From a virus: 36,803 nucleotides of DNA. The translations under genes were made by a program, and so were the position numbers. Shown one piece after another: positions 5,977 to 12,847 of the stretch; position 1 is the stretch's first letter; each line of letters opens with the position of its first letter. Location of the stretch: the IMG/VR virus record IMGVR_UViG_3300024431_000018, positions 1 through 36,803 of that record; one strand, 5' to 3'. The notes beneath the pieces are model-generated. The model had not been told where the DNA came from, searched no databases, and saw only the letters and a list, made by a program, of their open reading frames with translations.

Positions 5977-6195
5977 ATGAATAAATACGTAACTTTAGTT
6001 TTTAAAATCGACACACCAGAAAGCCTAAAAGCCATGAGAGGTGCGGCTCAAAGTGATTATTGTAGGGCATGGTCTTTGGATCACGAGATTTTTAGGCTTG
6101 AGCTGATTGAGCAGGCGCTAGACGAAAACGACATTGAAAAAGCTAAAGGCTATTTTGGTGGGTTTAAGGTTCTACAAAATTCATGGATAGATTGA
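5977..6195 (+). CDS. Accessory protein of unknown function, 72 residues
   Basis: Starts at an ATG after the third leader copy. The sequence opens with a strand (KYVTLVFKIDTPESLKAMRG), followed by a helical region with LDHEIFRLELIEQALDENDI and a C-terminal FGGFKVLQNSWID. This looks like a compact alpha/beta domain. Function is unknown. The stop TGA lies just before the next leader. Confidence 0.65.
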   Translation: MNKYVTLVFKIDTPESLKAMRGAAQSDYCRAWSLDHEIFRLELIEQALDENDIEKAKGYFGGFKVLQNSWID

Positions 6196-6221
6196 GCGCT
6201 TAACAAATAAGGTGAATGATT

Positions 6222-6488
6222 ATGGTTGATATATACCACAATGGAGAAATGTATACTCCTAAAAAAGAGTTAGAGCAGTTACAGAAAAAAGTAAAAGAGG
6301 TTTTAAAACAGGCTGTATTAGTTTGCGAGTATAGAGCTGGTGATGTTTGTACTGAAGATGGCAGCTTTGCAACCACCGACACTGACTCAATTATACGGCT
6401 AGAAGAGGCTTTGTGTGATGCGCTTGATTCGCCTTACGATCACATAAGAATGCTGGATGTAATGCAAAACATAGATAAGGAGAATTAA
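6222..6488 (+). CDS. Accessory protein of unknown function, 88 residues
   Basis: Start set at ATG 6222 because the leader's AAGGTG is then 7 bases away; ATG 6216 would be only one base from it. The product has an N-terminal helix KKELEQLQKKVKEVLKQAV, a middle part with CEYRAGDVCTEDGSF, and an acidic C-terminal helix. Two cysteines seven residues apart could bind metal, but there is no clear motif. No family is recognised. Confidence 0.65.
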   Translation: MVDIYHNGEMYTPKKELEQLQKKVKEVLKQAVLVCEYRAGDVCTEDGSFATTDTDSIIRLEEALCDALDSPYDHIRMLDVMQNIDKEN

Positions 6489-6490
6489 TT

Positions 6491-6694
6491 ATGCAGACAG
6501 AAATAGAAAAACTTCACGATACTCTTAATAAAACTCGTGATAAAGCTAATGATGCTCTTGATGCTCGTGATAAAGCTCGTGCTGATTATGATAAAGCTGA
6601 TCATGCTCTTGATGAAGCTTGTGATAAAGTTCTTGATGCTCGTAATGCTCTTGATGAAGCTCTTTATGCTAGTTATGCTCTTGATTTTTTATAA
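6491..6694 (+). CDS. Repetitive Ala/Asp coiled-coil protein, 67 residues
   Basis: Fifth gene of the leader-repeat series. Almost the whole chain is one repetitive helix with DKANDALDARDKARADYDKA and further ALDEA units, predicted to form a coiled coil. The DNA is a degenerate repeat of GATAAAGCT and GCTCTTGATG blocks (about 6530-6690), so the gene has probably grown by internal duplication. The next frame reads as a long hydrophobic stretch, which is a by-product of the repeat. Function is unknown. Confidence 0.65.
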   Translation: MQTEIEKLHDTLNKTRDKANDALDARDKARADYDKADHALDEACDKVLDARNALDEALYASYALDFL

Positions 6695-6786
6695 AACAAA
6701 AAAAACAAAAGAGGTGGTCGATTAAATATATAATATTATATTTATTATTGTTACAATTATATAAATCAATCATAAGGAGATGTTAA

Positions 6787-6873
6787 ATGTCAATGAATAA
6801 TGGCAAGAAAGCACCAAGAAAGAGCAAGAAAACTAAAAAAACCGCTAAATCTAGCAAGTCAAAAAGGAAATAA
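6787..6873 (+). CDS. Very basic 28-residue peptide
   Basis: Begins after AAGGAG in a degenerate copy of the leader, following an AT-rich 92-base gap with no other gene. The product consists mainly of Lys, Ser and Arg (GKKAPRKSKKTKKTAKSSKS), so it would bind nucleic acid or other polyanions without a fixed fold. Its stop overlaps the next ATG (TAATG). The arrangement supports a real gene, although it is very short. Confidence 0.5.
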   Translation: MSMNNGKKAPRKSKKTKKTAKSSKSKRK

Positions 6874-7349
6874 TGCTCTTATTTGCCTCTATTTTTTTTA
6901 TTCTTTTTATTATCAACTCTAACGATGAAAGAAAGGCAGATATAGCCTCCCTCTTTTTTTGGGTGAATTTACTCAACTGTTTTACTGATTTTCAAGGAAT
7001 AAACTTCTACCTTATGGCAATTATTCCCCCCGCCATAATAATCCTTGTTTGCTTGCAAAATTCACAAAGGAATTGGTCTATGGTAATATGTGGCATTATG
7101 ACATCATGTATATTTATCAACATCTTAGGTATGATCAATTTTAGTTATTTAGAAATTGATTCAGGCTTTGATTTATACGAACGTGCAACATATCTCACAA
7201 CGATAGCTGAGATAACCGTACTGTTAGCAATGCCTACAAGGTTGCTTGATGGATATGTCACAGATAATTTTAAGCGAATTAGGGAATATCTCTCTAGGCA
7301 TTTATTTATTCGCTTCAATAACTATCCACATCTACAGAGGGTTTTTTAA
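6873..7349 (+). CDS. Multi-pass membrane protein of unknown function, 158 residues
   Basis: Overlaps the stop of the Lys-rich peptide (TAATG). Four hydrophobic stretches can be seen, at about residues 1-15, 46-65, 70-90 and 105-122, separated by short polar loops, with a basic C-terminal tail (FKRIREYLSRHLFIRFNNYP). It is expected in the inner membrane with the basic tail in the cytoplasm. It lies close to the lysis genes but on the opposite strand. A role in lysis control or superinfection exclusion is possible but not shown. Confidence 0.65.
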   Translation: MLLFASIFFILFIINSNDERKADIASLFFWVNLLNCFTDFQGINFYLMAIIPPAIIILVCLQNSQRNWSMVICGIMTSCIFINILGMINFSYLEIDSGFDLYERATYLTTIAEITVLLAMPTRLLDGYVTDNFKRIREYLSRHLFIRFNNYPHLQRVF

Positions 7350-7351
7350 AC

Positions 7352-7552
7352 ATGGACCATCAAAACGCAATCGAAGGGACAGCGACCCTTAAAGGTTTGG
7401 CTGTAGGATCGGGACCAGCCTCAGCCATTTACGTTACATCTCAAAGTTGCGCCGTTGATTATACCTCTCTGCATGTATTTATGCCGCTAATTGTCTCTAC
7501 ATTAGCCGGAATATATACATTGATACTTATTAGAGAAAAGCTAAAAGGCTAA
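7352..7552 (+). CDS. Single-pass membrane protein, 66 residues
   Basis: Two bases downstream of the multi-pass membrane gene. The N-terminal 40 residues are polar and small (AIEGTATLKGLAVGSGPASA). A single membrane segment FMPLIVSTLAGIYTLILI at about 44-61 is followed by the basic end REKLKG. It might be a holin or antiholin for the neighbouring lysis genes, but one membrane segment and the opposite strand make that uncertain. Its TAA overlaps the stop codon of the convergent Rz1 gene. Confidence 0.55.
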   Translation: MDHQNAIEGTATLKGLAVGSGPASAIYVTSQSCAVDYTSLHVFMPLIVSTLAGIYTLILIREKLKG

Positions 7553-7863
7553 TCATTGCATTGCTTAATGTCTTCTTGAGCCATCAAAAGCAAAGATTTA
7601 CACTCATAATAACTAGAAGCATTTTCAATAAATGCACTTCCATCATCCGTCCAATCAACTAAATCCTTACACACACGCCCCTCAGTCCTTGATAGACATT
7701 GAATTAGCAGCTCGGTTGGCTTCGTTGTACACCCGCTTGAATTCATCAACAGAGCAATTATTAATAGTATTAACCCGAGGAATAGCGCGAATCGACCGCT
7801 CAAACTCTCTCTCCATTTTTGCAATTGTTTCTGAATGTTTCGCCAGTGTGATGATATCCTCAT
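7549..7863 (-). CDS. Rz1: Rz1-like outer-membrane spanin subunit
   Basis: Lies mostly inside the Rz gene in another frame, as is classic for Rz/Rz1. A hydrophobic stretch (FALFLGLILLIIALLMN) is followed by SSGCTTKP, where the Cys would be lipidated; the lipobox is not perfect. The mature part is longer than in lambda Rz1 and has four more cysteines. Start set at ATG 7863; an in-frame TTG at 7884 is an alternative. It pairs with the inner-membrane spanin to disrupt the outer membrane in the last step of lysis. Its stop overlaps the convergent plus-strand gene. Confidence 0.75.
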   Translation of the reverse strand: MRISSHWRNIQKQLQKWRESLSGRFALFLGLILLIIALLMNSSGCTTKPTELLIQCLSRTEGRVCKDLVDWTDDGSAFIENASSYYECKSLLLMAQEDIKQCND

Positions 7864-8008
7864 TGTGATTATCAACCTTTTCAATTATTACTTGAATTTC
7901 CTTTTTAGCGTTTTTCCCTGATTGTACTTGATACGTTGCCCAAGCTGTAAATAAGTTTGATGCCGCAAATGCACCAAGCAATATATATATCTTGTATTGA
8001 TTAAACAT
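7682..8008 (-). CDS. Rz: Rz-like inner-membrane spanin subunit
   Basis: A 108-residue protein with one N-terminal membrane segment (YILLGAFAASNLFTAWATYQ, about 8-27) and a periplasmic part rich in charged helix (KKEIQVIIEKVDNHNEDIIT). It ends with a region containing one cysteine (NNCSVDEFKRVYNEANRAA). This matches class II spanin Rz proteins, which dimerise in the inner membrane and bridge to Rz1. It is directly downstream of the holin candidate, with an 8-base overlap. Confidence 0.8.
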   Translation of the reverse strand: MFNQYKIYILLGAFAASNLFTAWATYQVQSGKNAKKEIQVIIEKVDNHNEDIITLAKHSETIAKMEREFERSIRAIPRVNTINNCSVDEFKRVYNEANRAANSMSIKD

Positions 8009-8207
8009 TTTTCTTATGTTCGTGGCTGTTCGCCTGGTTTGCTGTCATATGACCACCGCCAAGAATGCCGAAAATAACCATCAAAACAGTAGATGAGGGC
8101 TCTAATTTTAGATGAGCCATCACAAATATATAAGCAAGCGTCAATATAGAAACGCAAGAATATGATATACCCATCATTATGATTTTTCTTTTTCCTGTGA
8201 TGTCCAT
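8001..8207 (-). CDS. Small holin candidate with two membrane segments
   Basis: A 68-residue protein with two predicted membrane segments, IIMMGISYSCVSILTLAYIF (about 9-28) and a second at about 38-52 (TVLMVIFGILGGGHM), and a polar His/Lys-rich tail. Size, topology and position just before the spanin genes fit a class II holin, which would let the endolysin reach the peptidoglycan. No endolysin lies in this cassette; the M15 peptidase at 32969-33361 is the candidate partner. Confidence 0.65.
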   Translation of the reverse strand: MDITGKRKIIMMGISYSCVSILTLAYIFVMAHLKLEPSSTVLMVIFGILGGGHMTANQANSHEHKKNV

Positions 8208-8214
8208 ATAAAAC

Positions 8215-8538
8215 CTATTTTTTTAAAAAATCGATAGCCGTTTCTAAACCCTTGATATCTTCTTTCGCCGTTTCCAGCTTATCTTGAATAGTACCAAGCC
8301 ATTTTTTATTTGATGAATCTTTTTCATCCAGATCTTTATCCAAGTCTTCAAGCTTAATATCTGTATAATTCTGATTAGACTTTTTAACGCTCTCTAACCC
8401 CTCTGACAGCTCCGTTTTTGTAGCCATACCTTGATTCATGTTTTTCTTTAAATACGCCACAACACCACCCAAGGCAGTCATTGAAGCGACAAAGGCTATT
8501 AAAGGGGCTATTAGCTCATTTAAAGCATCAAAACTCAT
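8215..8538 (-). CDS. Membrane-anchored coiled-coil protein of the lysis region
   Basis: A 107-residue protein with one N-terminal membrane segment (ELIAPLIAFVASMTALGGVV, about 8-27). A long charged helix follows to the end (SEGLESVKKSNQNYTDIKLE and onwards), predicted to be a coiled coil. The gene begins in a 4-base overlap with the preceding small gene and lies 7 bases before the holin candidate. It could modulate the holin or be a second pore component. No family is firmly recognised. Confidence 0.6.
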   Translation of the reverse strand: MSFDALNELIAPLIAFVASMTALGGVVAYLKKNMNQGMATKTELSEGLESVKKSNQNYTDIKLEDLDKDLDEKDSSNKKWLGTIQDKLETAKEDIKGLETAIDFLKK

Positions 8539-8684
8539 AATATCTCATATTTGTCTTTGTAATTTTCTGGATCGTCAAAAACTCGTATGGCCAAAGAGTT
8601 ATCTTTTGGTCTTCCATCCTCTTCAAGTATAGGTATAGCGATTTCTAAAGGGTATTCTTTAGTTTTTTTTATAATTAAAATCAT
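8535..8684 (-). CDS. Small protein after the tail fibre gene, 49 residues
   Basis: Overlaps both neighbours by 4 bases (ATGA type), a strong sign of a real coupled gene. The product starts MILIIKKTKEYPLEIAIPIL and ends FDDPENYKDKYEIL, a small soluble alpha/beta chain. No family is recognised. Being between the fibre and the lysis cassette, it might be a small fibre-assembly factor, which is only a positional guess. Confidence 0.55.
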   Translation of the reverse strand: MILIIKKTKEYPLEIAIPILEEDGRPKDNSLAIRVFDDPENYKDKYEIL

Positions 8685-10786
8685 ATGGTGTTTCCTAAAA
8701 TATCAACAGCTCCGGCTGTTAGTGCTGCTTTAACTGTCGCGTTCATATCTGTGTTTAAGTTTTGATTTTCTAATACACAAAACTCACCTATCTGTAAGTC
8801 TTCTACCCCTCCGGCGGGTAGATAAAGTGTCTTAGCTTCGCCGCCAGTCCCGTCATAACTGACCGCAGCAGTAGAATGGACAGTTACACCATCAAAATAT
8901 ATTCCTTTTGCAGTAAGTGCAACGGTATCAAGCTCAAGACTCACGACATCACCGCTACTGAATGATGTAGAAGAGGCTATAACTGTGTCAGTCGTTGTGT
9001 TATGTATTCTTATGCTTAGTATTATATCTGTACCGTCACTGACTATTCTTATATGACCTACTTCTATTGTTGAATTACCTAGCCCAGTCAGCTTAAATTC
9101 TGGTGCTGTTCCTGACGCATCGGCTGTTGTTATACCCATCATAGCAGCAACCACACCAGTATTAGGTTTAATTCCTGATGAGCATGTAGCTCTAGCCTGA
9201 ATCATAACAGCAGTTGAGCTAGTGCATGTTAATGTTTTTCCACCTCCGCTGACTATTGCGGTCATTCCCGCTGTGTTGTGATTTACATTAAATGTAAGAT
9301 CATACCAAGTTGCTACTCTCGTATATGGTGAAACTTTGCTTGGCATTGGGTCGCCTTCGTAATCTACAGAGCCGGACCGATAATTAGAAAAACTGTAATC
9401 AGCTTCTTTGCCATTGAAAGTCATGCTCAGATCATTAGATATTGCCTCCGGAAAACCCCCTGTTCTTGCAGCAGCGAATGTAAATTTATCAATAGCTCTT
9501 GCGCTAAAGGTATCAAGCACAAAAGGAGTGCCGCCAGAAGGGGCAAACACAAAGCCGATATCTGAAGCCGCCGCGCCGTTATCAAAAACTTGCATAGCAA
9601 CCACGTCCCCCGCTGCTATAGGCGTAGTCATTAATAAACCGCCATCTATGCTCATGTGGTATTTATCGTTTGATGTATCAGAAAATGCCATGATGTGTTG
9701 AGTACTTAATACAGTTTGAGATGTTACTAATAACAACAAAGAACCTATGCTCGTAGTGTTTTGATTTACTTCAAATTCAAAAGTATTGCCGTTTGGGTTT
9801 TCTTGTGTGATGGGTATAAGCGAAACGGGCCAACCAGCAGAATAAAAATAATCAGAATCGTTGATATTGTCACTAACAACATTTATTGTTCGATCTGAAT
9901 TGCTTAATGAAACCGTTAAATCTGGCGGGTTTACTTCAAATAATTTATATTCAGGTACTTGAACCACTGGCGTTAAATTACACCAAGTTTCTGCGGTAGG
10001 GTCTGTCAGCGGCAAAGGCATTGCCTCAGAGCCGCCATTTAATGTAAGTTCTACTGAACCTCCAGCCGTAGCAGGGGCATCACCAAACGTACTTAGGGCT
10101 GATGTTATACCTGTAAATGAGCCGGAACTACTGAGTGACCCTGATTGCCCGTTGTTATCAGAGTATGTTGCGCTTCCGTCTTCGTGTACTTCAATTTGAA
10201 GTTTGTATTTAGGGGTCGTTGGATAAGCTATATTAGCAGCACTTATGGGCGTTCCGTTAGGGTCTTTAAACTGACCATTTGAACCTGTGCCAAAATGGAA
10301 AGAAATACCTTGGATCACAGTGAACCCAACTGAATCAAATATAGCTAAACCGCAAGCACCACCATCATTTAAGACACTAGGCATAGGACAACTAACAGAG
10401 AAAACAACAGGAACCGAGCCAGTAAGATCAAACGTATTTACAACATCCGCACCAAAAGCAGAAGAAGCCCCTCCCGCTGCTATGCGTGTGATTGACATTC
10501 TATTCGTATTCGGCGCAGGGTCATAGACCACAGTTGCATTGGTTGGAGGTGGCCCAGCGTTCGCCAAGTCTAGCATTGTGCATAGAATAGCGGCATCCCA
10601 AGAGCCATTAATATAACCTTGCAGGGTATTTGTATCTGAATTGTATATTTTCATACCATCAACAGCAGATAAAGAATCTCTCTCTGTCTCGGGTATGGGC
10701 TGATATTGCTTAACGATTAGCTCAATATCTGAACTTGTTTCATTTGTTCCTACTATCCCAAGCTTTGTAAAGTTAGTCCTAGGCAT
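8681..10786 (-). CDS. Tail fibre or receptor-binding protein with three beta-sandwich repeats
   Basis: Start set at ATG 10786 (MPRTNFTKLG), which follows GGGGGG and overlaps the upstream stop; the longer TTG start is unlikely. The product is 701 residues. Residues of about 1-65 form a small module with ERDSLSAVDGMKIYNSDTN, similar to the whole of the preceding 70-residue protein. The rest looks like three successive domains of about 200 residues, rich in Ser, Thr, Gly and Ala with few charges, joined by linkers containing TAETWCNLTP and VATWYDLTFN. That suggests lectin-like beta-sandwich domains for host binding. It is the last virion gene before lysis, the usual position of an adsorption protein. 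Confidence 0.7.
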   Translation of the reverse strand: MPRTNFTKLGIVGTNETSSDIELIVKQYQPIPETERDSLSAVDGMKIYNSDTNTLQGYINGSWDAAILCTMLDLANAGPPPTNATVVYDPAPNTNRMSITRIAAGGASSAFGADVVNTFDLTGSVPVVFSVSCPMPSVLNDGGACGLAIFDSVGFTVIQGISFHFGTGSNGQFKDPNGTPISAANIAYPTTPKYKLQIEVHEDGSATYSDNNGQSGSLSSSGSFTGITSALSTFGDAPATAGGSVELTLNGGSEAMPLPLTDPTAETWCNLTPVVQVPEYKLFEVNPPDLTVSLSNSDRTINVVSDNINDSDYFYSAGWPVSLIPITQENPNGNTFEFEVNQNTTSIGSLLLLVTSQTVLSTQHIMAFSDTSNDKYHMSIDGGLLMTTPIAAGDVVAMQVFDNGAAASDIGFVFAPSGGTPFVLDTFSARAIDKFTFAAARTGGFPEAISNDLSMTFNGKEADYSFSNYRSGSVDYEGDPMPSKVSPYTRVATWYDLTFNVNHNTAGMTAIVSGGGKTLTCTSSTAVMIQARATCSSGIKPNTGVVAAMMGITTADASGTAPEFKLTGLGNSTIEVGHIRIVSDGTDIILSIRIHNTTTDTVIASSTSFSSGDVVSLELDTVALTAKGIYFDGVTVHSTAAVSYDGTGGEAKTLYLPAGGVEDLQIGEFCVLENQNLNTDMNATVKAALTAGAVDILGNTI

Positions 10787-10998
10787 TAAGAAGCCCCCCA
10801 AACAGTACCATTATAAAATTCAAATTGATTAGAATCTGAATTATATATTTCCATGCCAGCTTCAGCCGTTAAAGCATCTCTCTGAACCGTAGTTATAGGC
10901 GTATTTCTAAAAACTTTACACTCAATATCTGATTCAGTTTCAGGAGCAGAATTATAATCTTCTCCAACATATAATTTTGTGTAATTTGATCGTGCCAT
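10786..10998 (-). CDS. Small virion module related to the fibre N-terminus, 70 residues
   Basis: The product contains TTVQRDALTAEAGMEIYNSD followed by NGTVWGAS. The adjacent fibre protein has PETERDSLSAVDGMKIYNSD and NGSWDAA in the same order near its N-terminus, so the two are paralogous modules. This R..L.A..GM.IYNSD and YNG..W pattern is common in phage tail appendage proteins. The stop overlaps the fibre start by one base. It could be a fibre connector, or what remains after a longer fibre lost its distal part. Confidence 0.65.
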   Translation of the reverse strand: MARSNYTKLYVGEDYNSAPETESDIECKVFRNTPITTVQRDALTAEAGMEIYNSDSNQFEFYNGTVWGAS

Positions 10999-11034
10999 TT
11001 TAATACTCCTAAGAATCTAAATTATTTATAATTA

Positions 11035-12630
11035 TTAAGCCAAGCCAATTGCTAAATAATAAATTGGTCTAAGAGATACGCTTGCGCTTGCAGTTCCAAA
11101 ACCTGTAGTAGTCACTGTGTCCGTCATAATGTTATCGCCAGAGCCTAATAATTGAAACATCACTATAGGTACAGCCCCGAAAGTTGTTGGGAAATTTACA
11201 GTGTCAGTTAAATTGATATCTTGATGACCTCCCGATATCCTAATACTAACTGAATCCGTTATTGGTATAACAATATTTATAGACTCCGCTGCTACTGATC
11301 CAGAAACACCAAGAAAAGTTAATATATTCTGAAGAGTCAATTCACTAACAATACCACCTGCTCCAGCTACATTTCCTAAAATCCTTTGATCATTAACTAC
11401 ATTTTGAATCTTGTCATAAGTTATAGCATCACTATTAACCATGTTTGTCTGAAGCAGAAGCTCTGTAACGGACCCAGCAGAATTTCTACCTAACACCCCC
11501 GGTCCAGTAAGATTAACTAATTTTTCATAATTAATATTATTATTAACAAGGTCTGTATTTACAATAGTAGTTTTAGTTGATGGGGCAAAGGGGCCAAGTC
11601 CAGAAACATCCCCGGCTGTTATATTTAACGCAGATTTGAAAGTTGTTAAAGGTTCATCGCTAGGTACGGCTGAGCCTCCTGATAAATTTGCTTTAACTGT
11701 AGATGCGCCCATATTATCTAATTTTAAATTTGTGGCCGCTCCATTTGTTAATTGTAATGTATCAACGGTCTGATTTACCAACTTATCAGCATTAATTGAA
11801 TTTACTAGAAATTGGCCATCAATATTAATGTAAGGATTTAAAAAGGTATAAGCCGATTCGTTAGTCCTTAGTTTTAAAATCATCTCATAACCTGACGGAC
11901 CAGTATCCCCAATCTGAAGTACTGCAACATCATGCCTTCTTAAGTTTTTAGCAGCCGATGTTCCTACTTGGAAAGTCGGAGAGCTTAAAGTATTTGGCCC
12001 TAAGCTCCGCACAAAATAAACCCTTGATCCATCTAAATCGATTACTCCCGGCGTAGGTGCTATTGTAAATACATCTGTTGTTCCCGATGCATCTTGGCTA
12101 TAAATTGAATTATGAGCATTATTTTGTAAAAGCCAGCGTCCACCACCTACATCAGGCTCTATAATATCAACTCCATTATCTGATTCTGTTGAAGTTGAAC
12201 TAAAATAGAAATGCCCCTGACCACCATCACCTATTACTGTTGTACCTAAAACATAAACCGATTGGAAATCTGTAGTATCTATTGGCTTTAAATCAGCCGC
12301 TAAATCTACAACCTGAGAAGGAACTCCCTCTGCATCAGTCGGGCCAGACACATTATCAACCTCATCTAACTGATTTCCTTCAGAATCACGAATTACTGTA
12401 TTATAACTGCCTAAAAGAAATATAGGGTTGATACTCCGACCAAAACCATCTAAAGGAACTGGATTAGGGTTTGGAATGGTTAATGCTGGATCAGAATAAG
12501 TATCCTTCCTATTACCAATACCAGTATTCCCAACCGTGAAAAACTCGACCTCACCATCTGCGGCTGGCGCAAAACTACCATTTACAAAGACGGTAAATTG
12601 TGGATGTGTATCTGTGTATTTTCCTGCCAT
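11035..12630 (-). CDS. Tailspike or tail appendage protein with P22-like N-terminal region
   Basis: A 531-residue protein. The N-terminal 110 residues (HPQFTVFVNGSFAPAADGEV, YSDPALTIPNPNPVPLDGFG, GSYNTVIRDSEGN) resemble the particle-binding region of phage tailspikes of the P22 type. Residues of about 110-180 look like the start of a pectate-lyase-like segment (VLGTTVIGDGGQGHFYF). The remainder is rich in Asn, Thr and Leu with repeated KLDNMGAS, YEKLVNLTG and YDKIQNVVN units, as in trimeric fibre shafts. The C-terminal 70 residues form a beta-rich tip. It probably attaches to the portal or tail and carries the receptor-binding tip; no enzymatic motif is evident. Confidence 0.75.
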   Translation of the reverse strand: MAGKYTDTHPQFTVFVNGSFAPAADGEVEFFTVGNTGIGNRKDTYSDPALTIPNPNPVPLDGFGRSINPIFLLGSYNTVIRDSEGNQLDEVDNVSGPTDAEGVPSQVVDLAADLKPIDTTDFQSVYVLGTTVIGDGGQGHFYFSSTSTESDNGVDIIEPDVGGGRWLLQNNAHNSIYSQDASGTTDVFTIAPTPGVIDLDGSRVYFVRSLGPNTLSSPTFQVGTSAAKNLRRHDVAVLQIGDTGPSGYEMILKLRTNESAYTFLNPYINIDGQFLVNSINADKLVNQTVDTLQLTNGAATNLKLDNMGASTVKANLSGGSAVPSDEPLTTFKSALNITAGDVSGLGPFAPSTKTTIVNTDLVNNNINYEKLVNLTGPGVLGRNSAGSVTELLLQTNMVNSDAITYDKIQNVVNDQRILGNVAGAGGIVSELTLQNILTFLGVSGSVAAESINIVIPITDSVSIRISGGHQDINLTDTVNFPTTFGAVPIVMFQLLGSGDNIMTDTVTTTGFGTASASVSLRPIYYLAIGLA

Positions 12631-12664
12631 TTTACTTACTCTATTTTATGGTTATACTTCGTTA

Positions 12665-12847
12665 ATGGATAAAATATTCAACTCAATAATACTCTCAACT
12701 CTATTCTGTCTAGCTGTGGCCTTTTACCATGAAAACTTCTACATGATGCTAGCTTTTTGGGTGCTTTGTATGGCCTGCATTGCCCAAGATTATTACTATT
12801 TATCCTCTGCATTAAGTCGTCGTGATTCCTCTAAAATCAAAGGCTGA
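12665..12847 (+). CDS. Possible antisense membrane protein in the late region, 60 residues
   Basis: A plus-strand frame fills the 165-base gap between two minus-strand virion genes and overlaps the end of the downstream one by 52 bases. The product has two hydrophobic segments (FNSIILSTLFCLAVAFY, then MMLAFWVLCMACIA) and ends with a polar, basic tail. The gap contains no minus-strand frame of note. No clear ribosome binding site is present, although TATACT lies just upstream. It may be a small inserted gene with its own promoter, or chance. Confidence 0.35.
   Translation: MDKIFNSIILSTLFCLAVAFYHENFYMMLAFWVLCMACIAQDYYYLSSALSRRDSSKIKG

Larger units (their letters stand above)
5459..6490 (+). 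repeat. Dispersed leader repeat before five consecutive small genes
   Basis: A nearly constant leader, consensus TTAACAGATAAGGTGAATTG then ATT, precedes each start codon. Copies are at 5461-5483, 5683-5702, 5955-5976, 6200-6221 and 6471-6490. It contains the ribosome binding site (AAGGTG or AAGGAG) and often also the stop codon of the preceding gene. A weaker version (CATAAGGAGATGTTAA) precedes 6787. The copies look like joints between interchangeable one-gene cassettes. Confidence 0.8.

Noticed and set aside
6537-6725. Hydrophobic Leu/Met-rich frame overlapping the coiled-coil gene
   Set aside because: It is the shifted reading of GATGCTCTTGATG-type repeats. The repeat explains the openness, and the frame has no ribosome binding site of its own.
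9408-9701. Plus-strand ORFs inside the fibre, ejection, neck and capsid genes (for example 9408-9701, 13943-14338, 19712-20122, 22368-22754)
   Set aside because: They mirror the Ala/Thr/Ser-rich minus-strand genes, lack start sites and show no recognisable domains.
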